Part shown: positions 5,177 through 6,138 of the stretch, in pieces
Numbering within the stretch: the first letter of the stretch is position 1
How the letters are laid out: every line of letters starts with the position of its first letter
Assembly: GCA_002341825.1 (NCBI GenBank)
Contig: DDOU01000016.1
Coordinates: forward strand, 8,101 to 14,238
DNA from: Candidatus Igneacidithiobacillus taiwanensis
Lineage (GTDB): Bacteria; Pseudomonadota; Gammaproteobacteria; Acidithiobacillales; Acidithiobacillaceae
DNA length: 6,138 nt
Direction of reading: 5' to 3'
Notes under the pieces: generated by a model
Databases searched by the model: none
What the model saw: only the letters and a program-made list of their open reading frames with translations
Told to the model about the DNA's origin: nothing
Position numbers and translations under genes: made by a program

Positions 5177-5773
5177 TTGTCTGTTGCCAAATCCGAGCTT
5201 CGTCGTCGCATACGCTCCCAGCGTGCTGCTTTGGATAGCGCGGCACTGCAACATGCCGAGCATGCTCTGGCACGTCAGTTGCGCAAAATCCCCCTCCTGC
5301 ATCATGCCCGTACAATCGGCTTGTATTGGCCGATGCGGGGAGAAATCAGCCCTTGGGGTTTGCTGCAGTCGCCTTGGGCGCATCGGCAACAATTTTTCCT
5401 TCCCGTGCTAACGGGGCCGTACGGGCGAAAACTGCGTTTTGCCCCCCTCGCGCGGAGCGCCACCTTGGTAGAAAATCGTTTGGGCATTCCCGAACCGCAG
5501 GTGGCCCGCCGCTATTGGCGCTCTGCTGTCGAGCTCGATGCGCTGATCCTGCCGCTGCTGGCTTTCGATGCGCAAGGGCAGCGCTTGGGCATGGGTGGCG
5601 GGTTCTATGACCGCAGTCTCGCCGCCCTGCGCCACCGCCGGCGCTGGCGACGGCCGCGTTTGCTCGGGGTTGCCCATGGCTTTCAGGAAGTTCCCGAACT
5701 GCCGCGGGAGCCCTGGGATGTACCCCTCGACGGAATCGTGACGGAGCAGGGCTACCGGAGCTTTAGGCTATGA
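5177..5773 (+). CDS. fau: 5-formyltetrahydrofolate cyclo-ligase
   Basis: ATP-dependent conversion of 5-formyltetrahydrofolate to 5,10-methenyltetrahydrofolate (EC 6.3.3.2), which recycles an otherwise dead-end folate; cytoplasmic. The 198 residues match the family length. Visible: N-terminal K5-S-E-L-R-R-R-I-R-S-Q-R with the conserved lysine; IGLYWPMRGEI (47-57); RLGIPEP (101-107); DALILPLLAFDAQGQRLGMG (121-140) running into the nucleotide-binding GGGFYDR (140-146); LGVAHGFQEVPELPREPWDVPLDGIVTE (163-190). Start chosen as TTG at 5177, because GGGGAG lies 6 bases upstream and any later start would remove the conserved lysine. It follows 6S RNA, as in E. coli (ssrS-ygfA), with no separate promoter visible. 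Its stop overlaps the next gene as ATGA, so co-translation with it is likely. Codon use is GC-rich, like its neighbours. Confidence 0.95.
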   Translation: MSVAKSELRRRIRSQRAALDSAALQHAEHALARQLRKIPLLHHARTIGLYWPMRGEISPWGLLQSPWAHRQQFFLPVLTGPYGRKLRFAPLARSATLVENRLGIPEPQVARRYWRSAVELDALILPLLAFDAQGQRLGMGGGFYDRSLAALRHRRRWRRPRLLGVAHGFQEVPELPREPWDVPLDGIVTEQGYRSFRL

Positions 5774-6138
5774 AAGTACGTATCTTTTTTGCTGGCGATG
5801 TAATGGGTAAACCGGGGCGGCGCGCCTTGCAACTGGGTCTTGCGGAACTGCGGCAGCAAGTTGGCCTCGATGCGGTAGTCGTCAATGGCGAAAACGCTGC
5901 CGGCGGCGCCGGTATTACTCGGGAGATCCTGCACGAGTTCCTGTCCTGGGGGGTGGATGCCGTCACTGCCGGCAATCATGTTTGGGACCAACGCGAGACC
6001 GTCAGCTATATCGAGAGTGAAGCGCGTCTGTTGCGCCCGGAAAACGCCCCGCCGGGGACCCCGGGCCGTGGCGCTCTGCGTATCGAAAAAGAGGGTTGGA
6101 GTCTGGGAGTACTGAACCTCATGGGACGGCTCTTCATG
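5770..6138 (+). CDS. TIGR00282/YmdB-type metallophosphoesterase, N-terminal part (partial at right edge)
   Basis: Calcineurin-like metallophosphoesterase family; the Bacillus subtilis member YmdB is a cyclic-nucleotide phosphodiesterase that affects biofilm and motility decisions. The first 123 residues of a family that is about 260-270 long are present, and the frame is still open at the edge. Metal-site motifs: GDVMGKPGRR (9-18, Asp10), VVVNGENAAGGAGIT (36-50, Glu41 and Asn42), and TAGNHVWDQRE (66-76, Asn69, His70). Further histidine ligands expected later are outside the window. No signal peptide, so cytoplasmic. The ATG at 5770 overlaps the fau stop (ATGA), with GGAG 9 bases upstream, indicating translational coupling. 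The true substrate in this organism is unknown. I give no symbol because E. coli ymdB is a different protein. Confidence 0.9.
   Translation, partial: MKVRIFFAGDVMGKPGRRALQLGLAELRQQVGLDAVVVNGENAAGGAGITREILHEFLSWGVDAVTAGNHVWDQRETVSYIESEARLLRPENAPPGTPGRGALRIEKEGWSLGVLNLMGRLFM

Noticed and set aside
4585..5315. Long minus-strand frames opposite zapA, 6S RNA and fau
   Set aside because: They cross three independent, well-supported plus-strand genes, including a structured RNA, and show no family features.
1..6138. CRISPR array, insertion sequence, tRNA, toxin-antitoxin or defence system
   Set aside because: No regular repeat array, transposase, cloverleaf or defence-type protein motif is visible; all sizeable frames are housekeeping genes, a DUF805 protein, or antisense shadows.

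Overview
The window looks like an ordinary chromosomal housekeeping segment from a high-GC gammaproteobacterium or a member of Acidithiobacillia. The order zapA, 6S RNA, 5-formyltetrahydrofolate cyclo-ligase is a hallmark of these groups. A Rep (rather than UvrD or PcrA) helicase, S20 and an elongation-type PBP2 fit the same picture. Sampled lines of rep are about 60% GC. An Acidithiobacillus-like source is my guess, not a demonstrated fact.

Layout from left to right. (1) The C-terminal two thirds of the DNA helicase Rep, plus strand, entering from the left edge. (2) A 248-base gene-free stretch (1311-1558) with a long-spaced 9-bp inverted repeat. (3) A small membrane protein of the DUF805 family on the minus strand, AT-richer than its surroundings, with its own sigma70-like promoter and a 15-base palindrome at the predicted transcript start. 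(4) rpsT (30S protein S20), minus strand, with a strong intrinsic terminator and a GTG start. (5) mrdA (PBP2, peptidoglycan transpeptidase of cell elongation), minus strand, without rodA or mre genes beside it. (6) A divergent, short intergenic region. (7) A plus-strand cluster: a TIGR02449-type coiled-coil protein, zapA, the 6S RNA gene ssrS (found from structure; too small and non-coding for an ORF search), fau, and the start of a TIGR00282/YmdB-type metallophosphoesterase that runs off the right edge.

Functional themes: cell-wall elongation (mrdA) lies back to back with Z-ring assembly (zapA and its coiled-coil neighbour). The growth-phase regulator 6S RNA lies directly before a folate enzyme, and the ribosome-binding site of that enzyme is inside the 3' strand of the 6S closing stem. 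Two start/stop overlaps of the ATGA type (TIGR02449/zapA and fau/phosphoesterase) indicate translational coupling.

I found no exotic or undescribed multi-gene system here. The most interesting points are regulatory: the 6S RNA/fau overlap, the 6S promoter buried in the end of zapA, and the palindrome in the DUF805 promoter.
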